Assembly (NCBI GenBank): GCA_947488755.1
Contig: CANLAD010000001.1
Location: 2,923,501 to 2,987,500, forward strand
Source of the DNA: an uncultured Erythrobacter sp.
GTDB taxonomy: Bacteria > Pseudomonadota > Alphaproteobacteria > Sphingomonadales > Sphingomonadaceae
Direction of reading: 5' to 3'
Length of the DNA: 64,000 nt
The notes under the pieces are model-generated. The model was not told where the DNA came from. It did not search any database and saw only the letters and a list, made by a program, of their open reading frames with translations. Shown here in pieces: positions 50,506 to 59,832 of this stretch. A program made the position numbers and the translations under genes. Numbering within the stretch: position 1 is the first letter of the stretch; every line of letters starts with the position of its first letter.

Positions 50506-51795
50506 ATGGACTTCGCAATTCCCGCCGATCTGCAAGCCTACCTCGGCGAACTCGACGCCTTTATCGAGGCCGAGATCAAGCCGCTCGAACAGCAGGACGA
50601 CAACATTCGTTTCTTCGACCATCGCCGCGAACACGCGCGCACTGATTGGGACGCGGGCGGATTGCCGCGCGAGGAGTGGGAGGACTTGCTGAAAGAGGCC
50701 ACCCGCCGCGCCGACAAGGCCGGGCACTGGCGCTTCTCTGCGCCGAAGCAATATGGCGGACAGGATGGGTCAAACCTCTGGATGGCGGTGATCCGCGAGC
50801 ACTTCGCGCGCAAAGGCCTCGGCCTGCACAACGACCTCCAGAACGAACATTCGATCGTCGGCAATTTCCCCTTCGTCGCCATGTTCGATCAGTGGGGGAC
50901 CGAGGAGCAGAAACGCGAATTCATCACCGGCGGCTTTGAACGCACCCGCCGGGTCGCCTTCGGCCTGACCGAGCCCCGTCACGGCTCCGATGCGACGCAT
51001 ATGGAAACCCGCGCGGTCAAGGAGAGCCGCAACGGCGTGCCGGGCTATCGCATCGACGGCGAGAAGATGTGGATCACCGGCATGCACACCGCCACCCATT
51101 GTGCGCTGTTCGCCCGCACCGACGGCGCGGACGGTGACGCACGCGGGATCACCTGCCTGCTGGTCCCCAACCCGTCCGAGGGTCTGGAGATCGAGGAATG
51201 GCTGTGGACCTTCAACATGCCCACCGACCACCCGCGCCTCAGCCTGTCGAATGTCTGGGTGCCCGAAACCGCGATCTTGGGTGAGGAAGGCAAGGGCCTC
51301 GCGCTCGCCCAGAGCTTCGTCCACCAGAACCGCATCCGGCAAGCTGCCTCAAGCTGCGGGGCGGCGATGTTCTGCATCGATGAGAGCGTGAAATACGCCC
51401 GCGAACGAAAACCCTTCGGCGAGGAATTGGCCAAGAACCAGGCGATCCAGTTCCCGCTGGTCGAACTGGCGACGCAGGCCGAGATGCTGCGTCTGCTGAT
51501 CTTCAAGACCGCGTGGGAGATGGACAATATGCCGCACGAGGACATCGAGCGCACGATCTCCGACAAAGTCAGCATGTGCAATTACTGGGCGAACCGACTG
51601 TGCTGCGAAGCCGCCGACCGCGCGATGCAGGTTCACGGAGGCATCGGCTATTCGCGGCACAAGCCGTTCGAACACATCTACCGCCACCATCGCCGCTATC
51701 GCATCACCGAGGGCAGCGAGGAAATCCAGATGCGCAAGGTCGCGGCGTATCTGTTCGGATATCTGGGGCCGAAGAAGGGGATGTATTCCAAATAG
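50506..51795 (+). CDS. Acyl-CoA dehydrogenase of the ACAD10/11-LvaC type
   Basis: A 429-residue flavin enzyme. FGLTEPRHGSDATHMETRAVKE, GEKMWITGMHTATHCALFART, ARERKPFGEELAKNQAIQ and RITEGSEEIQMRKVAAYLFG are typical. The ATG at 50506 starts at the first base after the previous stop, so the gene is coupled to the APH-type kinase. In the known pathway the kinase phosphorylates the 4-hydroxyl of a 4-hydroxyacyl-CoA, and this enzyme helps eliminate phosphate to give an enoyl-CoA. Repeat copy 3 follows two bases after the stop. Confidence 0.88.
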   Translation: MDFAIPADLQAYLGELDAFIEAEIKPLEQQDDNIRFFDHRREHARTDWDAGGLPREEWEDLLKEATRRADKAGHWRFSAPKQYGGQDGSNLWMAVIREHFARKGLGLHNDLQNEHSIVGNFPFVAMFDQWGTEEQKREFITGGFERTRRVAFGLTEPRHGSDATHMETRAVKESRNGVPGYRIDGEKMWITGMHTATHCALFARTDGADGDARGITCLLVPNPSEGLEIEEWLWTFNMPTDHPRLSLSNVWVPETAILGEEGKGLALAQSFVHQNRIRQAASSCGAAMFCIDESVKYARERKPFGEELAKNQAIQFPLVELATQAEMLRLLIFKTAWEMDNMPHEDIERTISDKVSMCNYWANRLCCEAADRAMQVHGGIGYSRHKPFEHIYRHHRRYRITEGSEEIQMRKVAAYLFGYLGPKKGMYSK

Positions 51796-51797
51796 CC

Positions 51798-51874
51798 GTC
51801 ATCCCCGCGAAGGCGGGGATCCAACTCGCGACGGTGGTGGCTCCGCGCTGGGTTCCCGCTTTCGCGGGAATGAC
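51798..51874. repeat. Palindromic intergenic repeat, copy 3
   Basis: A 77-bp inverted repeat: left arm GTCATCCCCGCGAAGGCGGG, right arm ending CGCTTTCGCGGGAATGAC. It is most like copy 1 and has the same length and outer ends. It lies directly after the acyl-CoA dehydrogenase gene and 65 bp before the amidohydrolase gene. Confidence 0.85.
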
Positions 51875-51939
51875 GATCAGGGAGCTAGCAATATCATGTC
51901 GCGCCGCTAGTCTCTCGTTCCAAACGAGGGAGATATTTC

Positions 51940-54900
51940 ATGCGCCAATTCACCGCCGCCCTGATGGCCGGCTCAATGCTCGCCGCACCTGCCATCGCGC
52001 AGGATGACGAGGCGCAAGAATGGGATGTCGAAGCTCCGCGGGGCGCGACCATCGAGCAGGTGCCGATCCAGACCGACGACGCGACGTGGATGGATGTCGA
52101 TGTCTCGCCGGACGGGCGCACCATCGCTTTCACCGTGCTCGGCGATATCTACACCATGCCGATCACCGGCGGCCCACCTCGTCGGATCGCCGAAGGGCTC
52201 GCATGGGAAGTCCATCCGCGCTTCTCGCCCGATGGCCGCCGCATCGCCTTCACCTCGGACCGTGGCGGCGCGGACAATATCTGGGTGATGAACGCCGACG
52301 GGTCGGACAAGCGGCAGGTGACGAAGGAAGACTTCCGCCTGCTCAACCAGCCCACCTGGTCACCCGATGGACGCTTCATCGTCGCCAAGAAGCACTTCAC
52401 CACGCAGCGTTCGCTCGGCACCGGCGAATTGTGGATGTACCACGTCTCCGGCGGGGGCGGCGTCGCTATCGTCGAGCGCGCGGACGAGGCGCTGCAAAAG
52501 GAGCTGGGCGAGCCGGTCTATGCCCCCGATGGCGGCGCGGTCTACTACACCCGCAACACGACGCCGGGGAAGACTTTCATCTACGCGCAGGATTCGCAAA
52601 GCGGCATCTTTGCGATCGAGAAGGTCGATCTCGAAACCGGCGAAGTCACCACTGCGGTCGACGGGTTCGGCGGCGCCGTGCGCCCGGCGCCTTCGCCCGA
52701 CGGAACCGAGATCGCCTTCGTCCGGCGCGACAAGGATCAGAGCCAGCTATGGATCAAGGACATCGCCAGCGGGCGTGAGCGGATGATCTATGGCGAGCTA
52801 GACCTCGACCTGCAGGAAACCTGGGCGGTCAAGGGGATCTATCCGAATATCGACTGGACGCCCGACAGCCGCTCCATCGTCTTCTGGGCGGGAGGCAAGC
52901 TCAACCGTATCGACCGTGATGGGTCGAACTTTGCAGGCATCCCATTCACGATCGACGATACGCGCGGCGTTGCCGATGCGCCGCACCCGGCGATCGAAGT
53001 CGCGCCCGATCGCTTCACCACCGACATGGTCAAGCACGCGCAGCTCTCCCCCGACGGCACGCGCGTGGTGTTCGAGAGCCTGGGGCGTCTCTACACGAAG
53101 TCCGCGCGGGGCCGCGATGCGCCGCGCCCGCTGACGGGTGGACAAGGCGTGGTCGAAGCCTTCCCCGCATTCAGCCGCGACGGGAGCCAGCTTGCCTATG
53201 TCGAATGGAGCGACGCAGCTCTGGGGCGCATCGTCGTCACCGATGCGAATGGCGGCAATCGCCGGGTCGTGACGGGTGAGCCGGGCCACTACGCCAACCC
53301 GGTCTGGTCGCCCGATGGCCGCACGATCGCCTACGAAAAGCGCGAAGGCGGCTACCTCACTTCGCCGGATTACTCCGAGAATCCGGGCATCTACACCGTC
53401 TCCGTCTCCGGCGGCGAACCGATGCTGCTCAGCCGCTCGGGCTCGAACCCGCAATTCGGCGCGGATGCGGATCGCATTTTCATGACGGCCAATGAGGGGG
53501 AGGGCCTCGCGCTGGTATCCGCCGACCTCGATGGCGAAGCGCAGCGCACGCATGTGACGGGCGAGCTTGCCAACGATTTTCGCGTCGCACCCGATGGACG
53601 CACGGTCGCGTTCCGCCAGAATTACGAGGTGTTCGCGATGCCGCTGCTGCCCGGCGGGCAGGCGGTGAGCGTGGGCGAAACCACCTCCGCGCTGCCGATC
53701 ACTCGGGTCAGCGAAGGCGGAGCGGACTATCTCGGCTGGGCGAACGGAGGCGAAACCCTGTTCTGGTCGATTGGCCCGGAATTGCAGCGCGTGGCGATTG
53801 CAGATGTGTTCCGCGACGCGCCGGCCGGTGAGGAAGAGGACGAGAACGCCTTCACTCCGCCCGATAGCGGCATTTCGCTCACCATGACCGTGCCCGCCGC
53901 CAGGCCCGAGGGCACCGTCGTCATCACCGGCGCGCGCATCCTGACGATGGCTGCCGGGCTCGATCTCACCGATCCCGGAGCGATCGAGAACGGAACGATC
54001 GTGATCGAAGGCGACCGCATCACCGCGATCGGCCCGATGCAAGACGTCGATATCCCGGCAGATGCCGTGATGATCGACGCGAGCGGCAAGACGATCATGC
54101 CCGGCCTGGTCGATGCGCACGCCCACGGCCCGCATGGCACCGGCGATCTGATCCCGCAGCAGAACTGGCGGCTGGTGCAGGATCTCGCGCTGGGCGTCAC
54201 GACGATCCATGACCCATCCAACCGCGCAAGCCAGATCTTCGCTTCGGCTGAGCGCCAGCGGGCAGGAATGTTGCTCGCCCCGCGCATCTTCTCGACCGGG
54301 GAGATCATTTACGGAGCCAAGGCGCCCAGCGTCTATGCCCGGATCGACACGTATGAGGACGCGCTCGCCCACGTGCAACGGATCAAGGCGCAGGGTGGGA
54401 TCTCGGTCAAGAACTACAACCAGCCGCGCCGCGAACAGCGTCAGATGGTCGCACGCGCCGCGGCGGCGGAGGACATGCTGGTCGTGGCCGAGGGCGGGTC
54501 GCTGTTCGGGATGGACATGAACCTGATCGCCGATGGCAATTCCACCATCGAGCACAATGTGCCGGGCGATGTGTTCTACGAGGACGTGCTGCAATTCTTC
54601 AGCCAGTCGAATTCGAACTACACGCCCACGCTGACCGTGACCTATGGCGGGCTGGCGGGCGATCCATACTGGCGTCAGGCGACGGATGTGTTCGACCATC
54701 CGCTGATGATCCATACGCCACCCAAACAGCTTATCGCGGAAACCGCACGCCGCACGACCGCGCCCGACTGGGCCTTCGTCGATGACGATGCCGCGCGCGA
54801 GGCGAGGAAGCTGGCGCAGCGAGGGGTCAAGGTTTCGATCGGCGCGCACGGCCAGCAAGCGGGCATCGCGGCGCATTGGGAATTGTGGAGCTTCGCGCGC

Positions 54901-55167
54901 GGCGGGATGAGCCCGGTCGAGGCGCTCAAGACTGGCACGATCATGCCCGCCCAGTCGCTCGGCATGGCGGCGGACATCGGCAGTTTGGAGGTCGGCAAGC
55001 TGGCCGACCTTGTGATCCTCGATGCCGATCCGAGCATCGATATCCGCAATTCCGACGATATCGCGCAGGTGATGCTGGGCGGGCGGCTCTACGATGCTGC
55101 GACGATGAACGAGAGTGCGACAGGCGATAGCCAGCGCCGCGCCTATTGGTGGGAGGATGGCAACTAG
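51940..55167 (+). CDS. Exported beta-propeller/amidohydrolase fusion protein
   Basis: A 1075-residue protein. A signal peptide (MRQFTAALMAGSMLAAPAIAQ) sends it out of the cytosol. Residues about 35-600 hold TolB/PD40-type propeller repeats such as VSPDGRTIAFTVLGDIY and FSPDGRRIAFTSDRGG. The C-terminal part (from about 650) is a metal-dependent amidohydrolase: MPGLVDAHAHGPHG with the HxH, ISVKNYNQ with a candidate lysine, STIEHNVPG and SIGAHGQQAG with further histidines. Such exported fusions may act on peptides or cyclic amides. GGGAGA lies before the ATG. Its end overlaps convergent fliA by four bases. Confidence 0.85.
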   Translation: MRQFTAALMAGSMLAAPAIAQDDEAQEWDVEAPRGATIEQVPIQTDDATWMDVDVSPDGRTIAFTVLGDIYTMPITGGPPRRIAEGLAWEVHPRFSPDGRRIAFTSDRGGADNIWVMNADGSDKRQVTKEDFRLLNQPTWSPDGRFIVAKKHFTTQRSLGTGELWMYHVSGGGGVAIVERADEALQKELGEPVYAPDGGAVYYTRNTTPGKTFIYAQDSQSGIFAIEKVDLETGEVTTAVDGFGGAVRPAPSPDGTEIAFVRRDKDQSQLWIKDIASGRERMIYGELDLDLQETWAVKGIYPNIDWTPDSRSIVFWAGGKLNRIDRDGSNFAGIPFTIDDTRGVADAPHPAIEVAPDRFTTDMVKHAQLSPDGTRVVFESLGRLYTKSARGRDAPRPLTGGQGVVEAFPAFSRDGSQLAYVEWSDAALGRIVVTDANGGNRRVVTGEPGHYANPVWSPDGRTIAYEKREGGYLTSPDYSENPGIYTVSVSGGEPMLLSRSGSNPQFGADADRIFMTANEGEGLALVSADLDGEAQRTHVTGELANDFRVAPDGRTVAFRQNYEVFAMPLLPGGQAVSVGETTSALPITRVSEGGADYLGWANGGETLFWSIGPELQRVAIADVFRDAPAGEEEDENAFTPPDSGISLTMTVPAARPEGTVVITGARILTMAAGLDLTDPGAIENGTIVIEGDRITAIGPMQDVDIPADAVMIDASGKTIMPGLVDAHAHGPHGTGDLIPQQNWRLVQDLALGVTTIHDPSNRASQIFASAERQRAGMLLAPRIFSTGEIIYGAKAPSVYARIDTYEDALAHVQRIKAQGGISVKNYNQPRREQRQMVARAAAAEDMLVVAEGGSLFGMDMNLIADGNSTIEHNVPGDVFYEDVLQFFSQSNSNYTPTLTVTYGGLAGDPYWRQATDVFDHPLMIHTPPKQLIAETARRTTAPDWAFVDDDAAREARKLAQRGVKVSIGAHGQQAGIAAHWELWSFARGGMSPVEALKTGTIMPAQSLGMAADIGSLEVGKLADLVILDADPSIDIRNSDDIAQVMLGGRLYDAATMNESATGDSQRRAYWWEDGN

Positions 55168-55910
55168 GCGGCTGTTTCGTCCAGCAGGTTGCGCAGGTCT
55201 TTCAAAGCCTTGGCGCGGAGCTGGTGGACGCGCGGCACACTGACTTCGAGCACCTGGGCGATCTCGGTCAGGTTCAGCTCCTCGACGAAGAACAATTGCA
55301 GCACCAGTTGCAGCCGCTCCGGTAGTCCGGTCAGCGCAGTAATCAGCCGCTCGCGATCCTGCCCGGCGCTCAGCACGTCGAACGGGTCGGGATCCTCGCT
55401 GGCGAAGGCGGTGTTGCTTTCGTCATAGGCGTCATCGATCGAGCTCACGGTGACGCCCGAGCCCTCGATCTCGCGCAGTTCGGCGTCGTCCACGCCCAGT
55501 TCCCGGGCGATGGAAGCGCGGTCCGGATGCTCCTGCCCGCGCGCCTGCAACTTCTCGATCGCCGCTGCATATCGCGCGCGCTTGGCTCTTGCGGTGCGGG
55601 TGTCGCTCAATTGTTTGCGGATCAGGTCCATCATCGCGCCGCGCACGCGGATCTTGGCATAGGCGGCGAATCCGTCCTCGGTCGGTCCGTTGTGACGCTG
55701 CGCGCATTCGGTCAGCGCGACGATGCCGGACTGGATCAGGTCTTCGACTTCCAGCCCGTCGCGGCCCGAGCCATGGATGTGCCAGGCCGCCCGGCGGACC
55801 ATGGGCAGGAACCGGCGCACGCGGTCCTCCACTTGCGCGCGTGAGGCGGTCTGGTAGGCATTTGCCGCAACCGGCGTGCTCTGCGAAAAAGCGGCGGGAT
55901 CGTGTTTCAT
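55164..55910 (-). CDS. fliA: Flagellar sigma factor sigma28
   Basis: A 248-residue sigma70-family factor that directs RNA polymerase to late flagellar promoters. Region 2 has LEVEDLIQSGIVALTECAQR and FAAYAKIRVRGAMMDLIRKQ; region 4 has LNLTEIAQVLEVSVPRVHQLRAKALKDL. It follows flhA with a four-base overlap, so it is made with the export apparatus from the sigma54 promoter at 59086-59101. FlgM, its usual anti-sigma factor, is encoded nearby (59459-59758). Confidence 0.93.
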   Translation of the reverse strand: MKHDPAAFSQSTPVAANAYQTASRAQVEDRVRRFLPMVRRAAWHIHGSGRDGLEVEDLIQSGIVALTECAQRHNGPTEDGFAAYAKIRVRGAMMDLIRKQLSDTRTARAKRARYAAAIEKLQARGQEHPDRASIARELGVDDAELREIEGSGVTVSSIDDAYDESNTAFASEDPDPFDVLSAGQDRERLITALTGLPERLQLVLQLFFVEELNLTEIAQVLEVSVPRVHQLRAKALKDLRNLLDETAA

Positions 55911-58072
55911 GCGGCGACCTGTTCTGACGCTGGCGGGGTTGCGGCGGAGAGTTGGGCCTGAACCGGCGGCTCGGCCTTTTCAGCGCCGATCACGCCGATC
56001 ACCTCGACCGGTTGGGTCGCGGGCAGTTCGGCAATTGAAAGAACAAGGCACCGCCGCACGCGCTGCCGCAGCAGGGCGGCGATCGCGCGCCGCGCCGGTG
56101 GCTGGACGACCAGCGCGAGAGCGCCGCCGGCCTCGTCAATCGAAGCATTGACCGCGTCGACAATCATCGCGCCACAATCTGGCTCGATCAGTGGCTGACC
56201 GGTTGCCGGATCGACCATGCCGCCGAGAATCGCGCTTTCCAGCCCGGCATCGAGGGTGAGCACCTTGAGCCGCTCTCCGGGCGAGCAGATGCGCGCGATC
56301 AGCTGCGCGCCGAGATCCGCGCGCACGGCATCGACCAGCGCGTCGAAATCCTGCGTGCGCTGAAGCGCCAGCGCGAGGCTGGTGAACAGCGGTTGCGGAT
56401 GGCCGATGGTCAAGCCGTCGGCGATCAGCGCGCGCAATATGCGCGTCAGCGCGGCGAGCGAGAGCGGGTCGGGATGGACCGCTTCGATCAGCGCGGGGGA
56501 ACGATCCTTCAATTCATCCAGCAGCGCGCGGACTTCCTCGGGGCCGAGCAATTCGTTCGCGTGCGAGAGCAGTTCCTGATTGATATGGGTCGCTATCACG
56601 GTCGAGGGGTCGACCACCAGAAACCCCTCGGCCACGGCATGATCGCGCGCACCCGGTTCGATCCACAGCGCGGGACAGTCGAAGCTGGGATCGCGGGTCG
56701 GCTCGCCGCTCAGGCCGAGCTCCGCGTAAGGACTTGCCCCGCGCACCTCGCCCGTATCGATGGCGAGCAGCCGCGCTGGCCGCACCCATCCGTGGGCGAT
56801 GACCACGCCGCCCATCGTCACTGAGTACGAGTTGGCGGCGGAATCGAGCGAATCGCGGATGCGGAACTGCGGAAGCACAAAGCCGAGATCGCCGCTCAGC
56901 TGTTTGCGGATGCCGGTGATCCGGGTCAGCAGCGGCGCACCCTTTGCCTCATCGACGAGGTGGACAAGGCCGTATCCCAGCTCGACCGTTACCAGCGTCG
57001 CATCGGATACGTCAGCGATATCGATGCGGTCGGGCGAGACTTCGTCCTCGACCGGTTCGGGCGCATCGGGCTGCGCGGCGCGTTGTCGGAGCGCCCACCA
57101 GATCGCGCCCGCAATGCCGGCGGCGGGCAGGAAGATCGCCTGCGGCATGGCAGGCACGGTGCCGATTGCGAGCAGGATCACCGCCACCGGCAGCCAGCCG
57201 CGCGGGTCCGAGAACTGTCCGCCGATCTGACCGGTCAGGTCGCTTTTGTCCGCCACGCGGGTGACGATGGCGGCTGCGGCGATGGACAGCAGCAATGCGG
57301 GCACCTGCGCGACCAATGCGTCCCCCACCGCCAGCGTCACATAAAGCTCGCCCGCCTCGCCCGCGCTCAATCCGTGGCTGATCATGCCCAGCGCGAACCC
57401 GGCGATGATATTGACCGCAAGGATCAACAGCGCGGCAATCGCATCGCCCTTCACGAATTTCGACGCGCCATCCATCGAGCCGTAGAAGTCCGCCTCGACC
57501 GTGACTTCGCGGCGGCGTTCGCGCGCTTCCTCCGCGGTAATGAGCCCGGCGGCGATATCGGCGTCGATCGCCATCTGCTTGCCCGGCAGCGCATCGAGCA
57601 CAAACCGCGCGGAAACCTCCGAGACGCGCCCCGCGCCCTTGGTAATGACGATCATGTTGATGATGAGCAGGATGCAGAACACGAACAGCCCGACCGCGAA
57701 ATTGCCGCCGACGAGGAACTGGCCAAAGCTCTGAATGATCTCGCCCGCCGCCGCGCCGCCTTCATGCCCGTTGACCAGCACGATCCGGGTCGAGGCGACG
57801 TTGAGCGCGAGACGCAGCAGCGTCGCGAACAGCAGCACGCTGGGGAAGGACGAGAAATCGAGCGGCGTGCGCGCATTGAGTGCCACCATCAGCACCGCGA
57901 CCGCGATCGCGATATTGAGGACGAAAAACATATCGAGCAGCAGCGGCGGGATCGGCAGCACCATCAGAACGAACAGCGCAAAGATGCCGACGGGCAGCGC
58001 CATCGCGGCAGGCGCGCCGCGCAGGCTGTCGATCAGAGAACCTGCGGACGGAGCGGTGGACGCGCCGCTCAC
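55907..58072 (-). CDS. flhA: Flagellar export gate protein FlhA
   Basis: A 721-residue inner-membrane protein, usual length. The N-terminal half has eight hydrophobic helices (PVGIFALFVLMVLPIPPLLL first) and the conserved cytosolic loop (MDGASKFVKGDAIAALLILAVN, with IDADIAAGLITAEEARERR). The C-terminal half is the cytosolic substrate-binding domain. It forms the nonameric export gate of the flagellar type III system. It overlaps the transglycosylase gene and fliA by four bases each. Confidence 0.95.
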   Translation of the reverse strand: MSGASTAPSAGSLIDSLRGAPAAMALPVGIFALFVLMVLPIPPLLLDMFFVLNIAIAVAVLMVALNARTPLDFSSFPSVLLFATLLRLALNVASTRIVLVNGHEGGAAAGEIIQSFGQFLVGGNFAVGLFVFCILLIINMIVITKGAGRVSEVSARFVLDALPGKQMAIDADIAAGLITAEEARERRREVTVEADFYGSMDGASKFVKGDAIAALLILAVNIIAGFALGMISHGLSAGEAGELYVTLAVGDALVAQVPALLLSIAAAAIVTRVADKSDLTGQIGGQFSDPRGWLPVAVILLAIGTVPAMPQAIFLPAAGIAGAIWWALRQRAAQPDAPEPVEDEVSPDRIDIADVSDATLVTVELGYGLVHLVDEAKGAPLLTRITGIRKQLSGDLGFVLPQFRIRDSLDSAANSYSVTMGGVVIAHGWVRPARLLAIDTGEVRGASPYAELGLSGEPTRDPSFDCPALWIEPGARDHAVAEGFLVVDPSTVIATHINQELLSHANELLGPEEVRALLDELKDRSPALIEAVHPDPLSLAALTRILRALIADGLTIGHPQPLFTSLALALQRTQDFDALVDAVRADLGAQLIARICSPGERLKVLTLDAGLESAILGGMVDPATGQPLIEPDCGAMIVDAVNASIDEAGGALALVVQPPARRAIAALLRQRVRRCLVLSIAELPATQPVEVIGVIGAEKAEPPVQAQLSAATPPASEQVAA

Positions 58073-59010
58073 AGGCCGGCCGCCCGGAACTGGTCATAAG
58101 CGCTGCGGATTTGCCGCGCCGCCTCGGGGCTGGCGACAGCTTCGGCGCCGTCGAACGCGGTTTTGAGCAGGTTCGACATCGGTTGCCGGGAGGTGGACGG
58201 CGGGGGCGATAGAACGGCCGGACGCATCGCCATCGTGGGTCTCATGCGGGTGTAGCTAGAATGTGTCATCGGCCCTGTGGTGAGTGCCGCACCAGCTGAA
58301 GCCGTCTCTAAAGCAAGCAATGGCCGGGGAACGTCATTGCCGCGCGCAGCCTGAGTTCCCGCCTGCTCAAGGCGGTTCGTCAGATGGCGCATCACCCCTT
58401 CGAGGGTGCGTGGCGCTCCGCCCGGCTCGTAGAACACCGCGCGATTGGCAGCGGCGGGACGCTGAAACAGTTTCGCCGCGATCTGCGTGGAATCCTGCGC
58501 CATCGCGGTCACGAAGTGGCCCGCACCGCCCGCTCCCAGGAAATGCGCAAGATACAATTCGTTGTCCCGAGGCTCACGACCCAGGATCGGGGCAAGGTGC
58601 GCGCGATTGTCCTCGGCAAGCCCGGCTGCCATCAGCGCGGCGGTTTCGGGATCGCTGCGCATCGCCAGGATTGCGTCGCGCTGCGCCGGATCGGCAACCT
58701 GCGCTGCGACGTCGCTGAGCCCGAAACGCGGCCCATGTCGCTGCATCGTTTCGAGCCAGGTGCTCTCGATGAACTGGTAGAGGCCGGTCGCGCTCGACCC
58801 GCTGGCGCGGGCGGCCGGGTCCATCGCGGATTCGACCTGCGCCTGCGCCATAAGAAAATCGAAATCGACCGATGTGCGCTGCGCTACATTGGCGATCGCT
58901 TGTTCTACGCTAGTTTCTTCGCCGCCTTTCGCGTGCGCGACCTCGATCCGTCCGCTTGCCGCGTGCACGGTTCTGGCCGCAGCTACCGCGGGTATCGAAT
59001 GCTGGTTCAC
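58069..59010 (-). CDS. Lytic transglycosylase in the flagellar operon
   Basis: A 313-residue protein with a single SLT domain at about residues 40-190: LMAQAQVESAMDPAARA has the catalytic glutamate, then SSATGLYQFIESTWLETMQ. It cuts peptidoglycan, probably to let the rod pass. The C-terminal 120 residues look disordered (APAAMRPAVLSPPPSTSRQP-like). No clear signal peptide is seen, so export may use the flagellar system. The start is GTG at 59010, and the sigma54 promoter lies 76-91 bp upstream. Confidence 0.85.
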   Translation of the reverse strand: MNQHSIPAVAAARTVHAASGRIEVAHAKGGEETSVEQAIANVAQRTSVDFDFLMAQAQVESAMDPAARASGSSATGLYQFIESTWLETMQRHGPRFGLSDVAAQVADPAQRDAILAMRSDPETAALMAAGLAEDNRAHLAPILGREPRDNELYLAHFLGAGGAGHFVTAMAQDSTQIAAKLFQRPAAANRAVFYEPGGAPRTLEGVMRHLTNRLEQAGTQAARGNDVPRPLLALETASAGAALTTGPMTHSSYTRMRPTMAMRPAVLSPPPSTSRQPMSNLLKTAFDGAEAVASPEAARQIRSAYDQFRAAGL

Positions 59011-59085
59011 GGATGCCTGCCCTTCGCCTGTCGATCGGACGGCGCGAACATTGCTGCGATGCGAGCGCGCGCCGACCTGATCTTA

Positions 59086-59101
59086 AGCAAAGGGCGTGCC
59101 A
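59086..59101 (-). promoter_or_regulatory. Sigma54 promoter of transglycosylase-flhA-fliA operon
   Basis: On the minus strand the site reads TGGCACGCCCTTTGCT, an exact match to TGGCACG-N4-TTGCT with correct spacing of the GG and GC elements. Transcription would start near 59075, about 65 bp before the GTG at 59010. Confidence 0.8.
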
Positions 59102-59114
59102 GCTTGGCCTTAGC

Positions 59115-59462
59115 TCAACGCGCGAGTGTTGCGCGGGCGGTCGGAGCCGAGGTGTAGGCGTGACGCGGACCGCCCAGCGCCTCGAGTCTGGTCGAGACGT
59201 TGGCCGCCAGCAGATTGCGCACCCGGCGGTTGGCCTCGTTGAGTTCGCGCGCCGCGAGGGCGAGGTCGCGGCTGCTTTCATCGAGTTCGGCGGAAGTGAC
59301 GTCGGCCAGCTCCTCGCATGCCTGCTCCTTCGCGCGCGTGACGTCGAACAACTCGTCGGCATCGAGGGCGGCAAGCCCTTGCCGTTCGCGTTCGAGAACG
59401 GCGAGCATTTGCCGCAATTTGCCGGTCAGATCGGCCGCCGCGCGCGCGGTGCGCTGTGTCAT
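59115..59462 (-). CDS. flgN: FlgN-like flagellar chaperone
   Basis: A 115-residue helical protein. FlgN family members are short coiled-coil chaperones for the hook-filament junction proteins FlgK and FlgL. LRQMLAVLERERQGLAALDADELFDVTRAKEQ and a long helix with RRVRNLLAANVSTRLEALGG are consistent; the sequence signal is moderate, the position after flgM is strong support. It overlaps flgM by four bases. Confidence 0.75.
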   Translation of the reverse strand: MTQRTARAAADLTGKLRQMLAVLERERQGLAALDADELFDVTRAKEQACEELADVTSAELDESSRDLALAARELNEANRRVRNLLAANVSTRLEALGGPRHAYTSAPTARATLAR

Positions 59463-59758
59463 GGCTCGATCACCGGCCGCAGCTGTGCGGCGATCATCTC
59501 ATCTGCGATCTTTGCCGGAACGAGCGGATAATTGCCATCGCGCAACGCTTCGCGGATCAGGACGACCCGGTCGTTATCGACAGGCGGCGTGGCCGCGTCG
59601 ATTGCCGGGTTCACTTCGAGCCGAATCCCCTCGTTCGCAGGACCACCCGGCACGCTCGCTCCGGCGGCGCGCCTAGGATCGATCGCTCGTGTGTCGGTCT
59701 CGGCCAGCGCCCGGACGCCGCCGATAGACTGGAGTTTACTTACTTCGAAAGAGGGCAT
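59459..59758 (-). CDS. flgM: Anti-sigma28 factor FlgM
   Basis: A 99-residue protein. The C-terminal half VNPAIDAATPPVDNDRVVLI and REALRDGNYPLVPAKIADEMI follow the FlgM sigma28-binding pattern. FlgM binds FliA until the hook is finished and is then exported. It is co-encoded with flgN and lies downstream of flgA; a possible sigma28 promoter is in the 74-bp gap before it, which would give feedback. Confidence 0.85.
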   Translation of the reverse strand: MPSFEVSKLQSIGGVRALAETDTRAIDPRRAAGASVPGGPANEGIRLEVNPAIDAATPPVDNDRVVLIREALRDGNYPLVPAKIADEMIAAQLRPVIEP

Positions 59759-59832
59759 GGTGCGTCTCCCGCTGGATTTACATGATCAGAAACGGTCGGA
59801 TCCTGAGATGTTTAAGGGGCAGCGCAGGCTGA
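59759..59832 (-). promoter_or_regulatory. Possible sigma28 promoter before flgM
   Basis: On the minus strand a TAAACATC element is followed after a total spacing of 14 bases by ACCGTTTC, resembling TAAA-N15-GCCGATAA but with poor -10 agreement. A similar TAAACATC lies upstream of the motA-like gene. The function is plausible because FliA is encoded nearby, but the match is weak. Confidence 0.3.

Noticed and set aside
51905..51934. Attenuator hairpin before the amidohydrolase gene
   Set aside because: A six-base CTCGTT/AACGAG stem is present near the ribosome site, but it is too short to support a regulatory claim.
52798..54876. Long reverse-strand open frame (692 codons) inside the amidohydrolase gene
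   Set aside because: It is an antisense shadow of a GC-rich gene: no family motif and no ribosome site, while the forward frame has clear domains. The same applies to long antisense frames at 37822-40308, 42406-44118 and 19028-20239.
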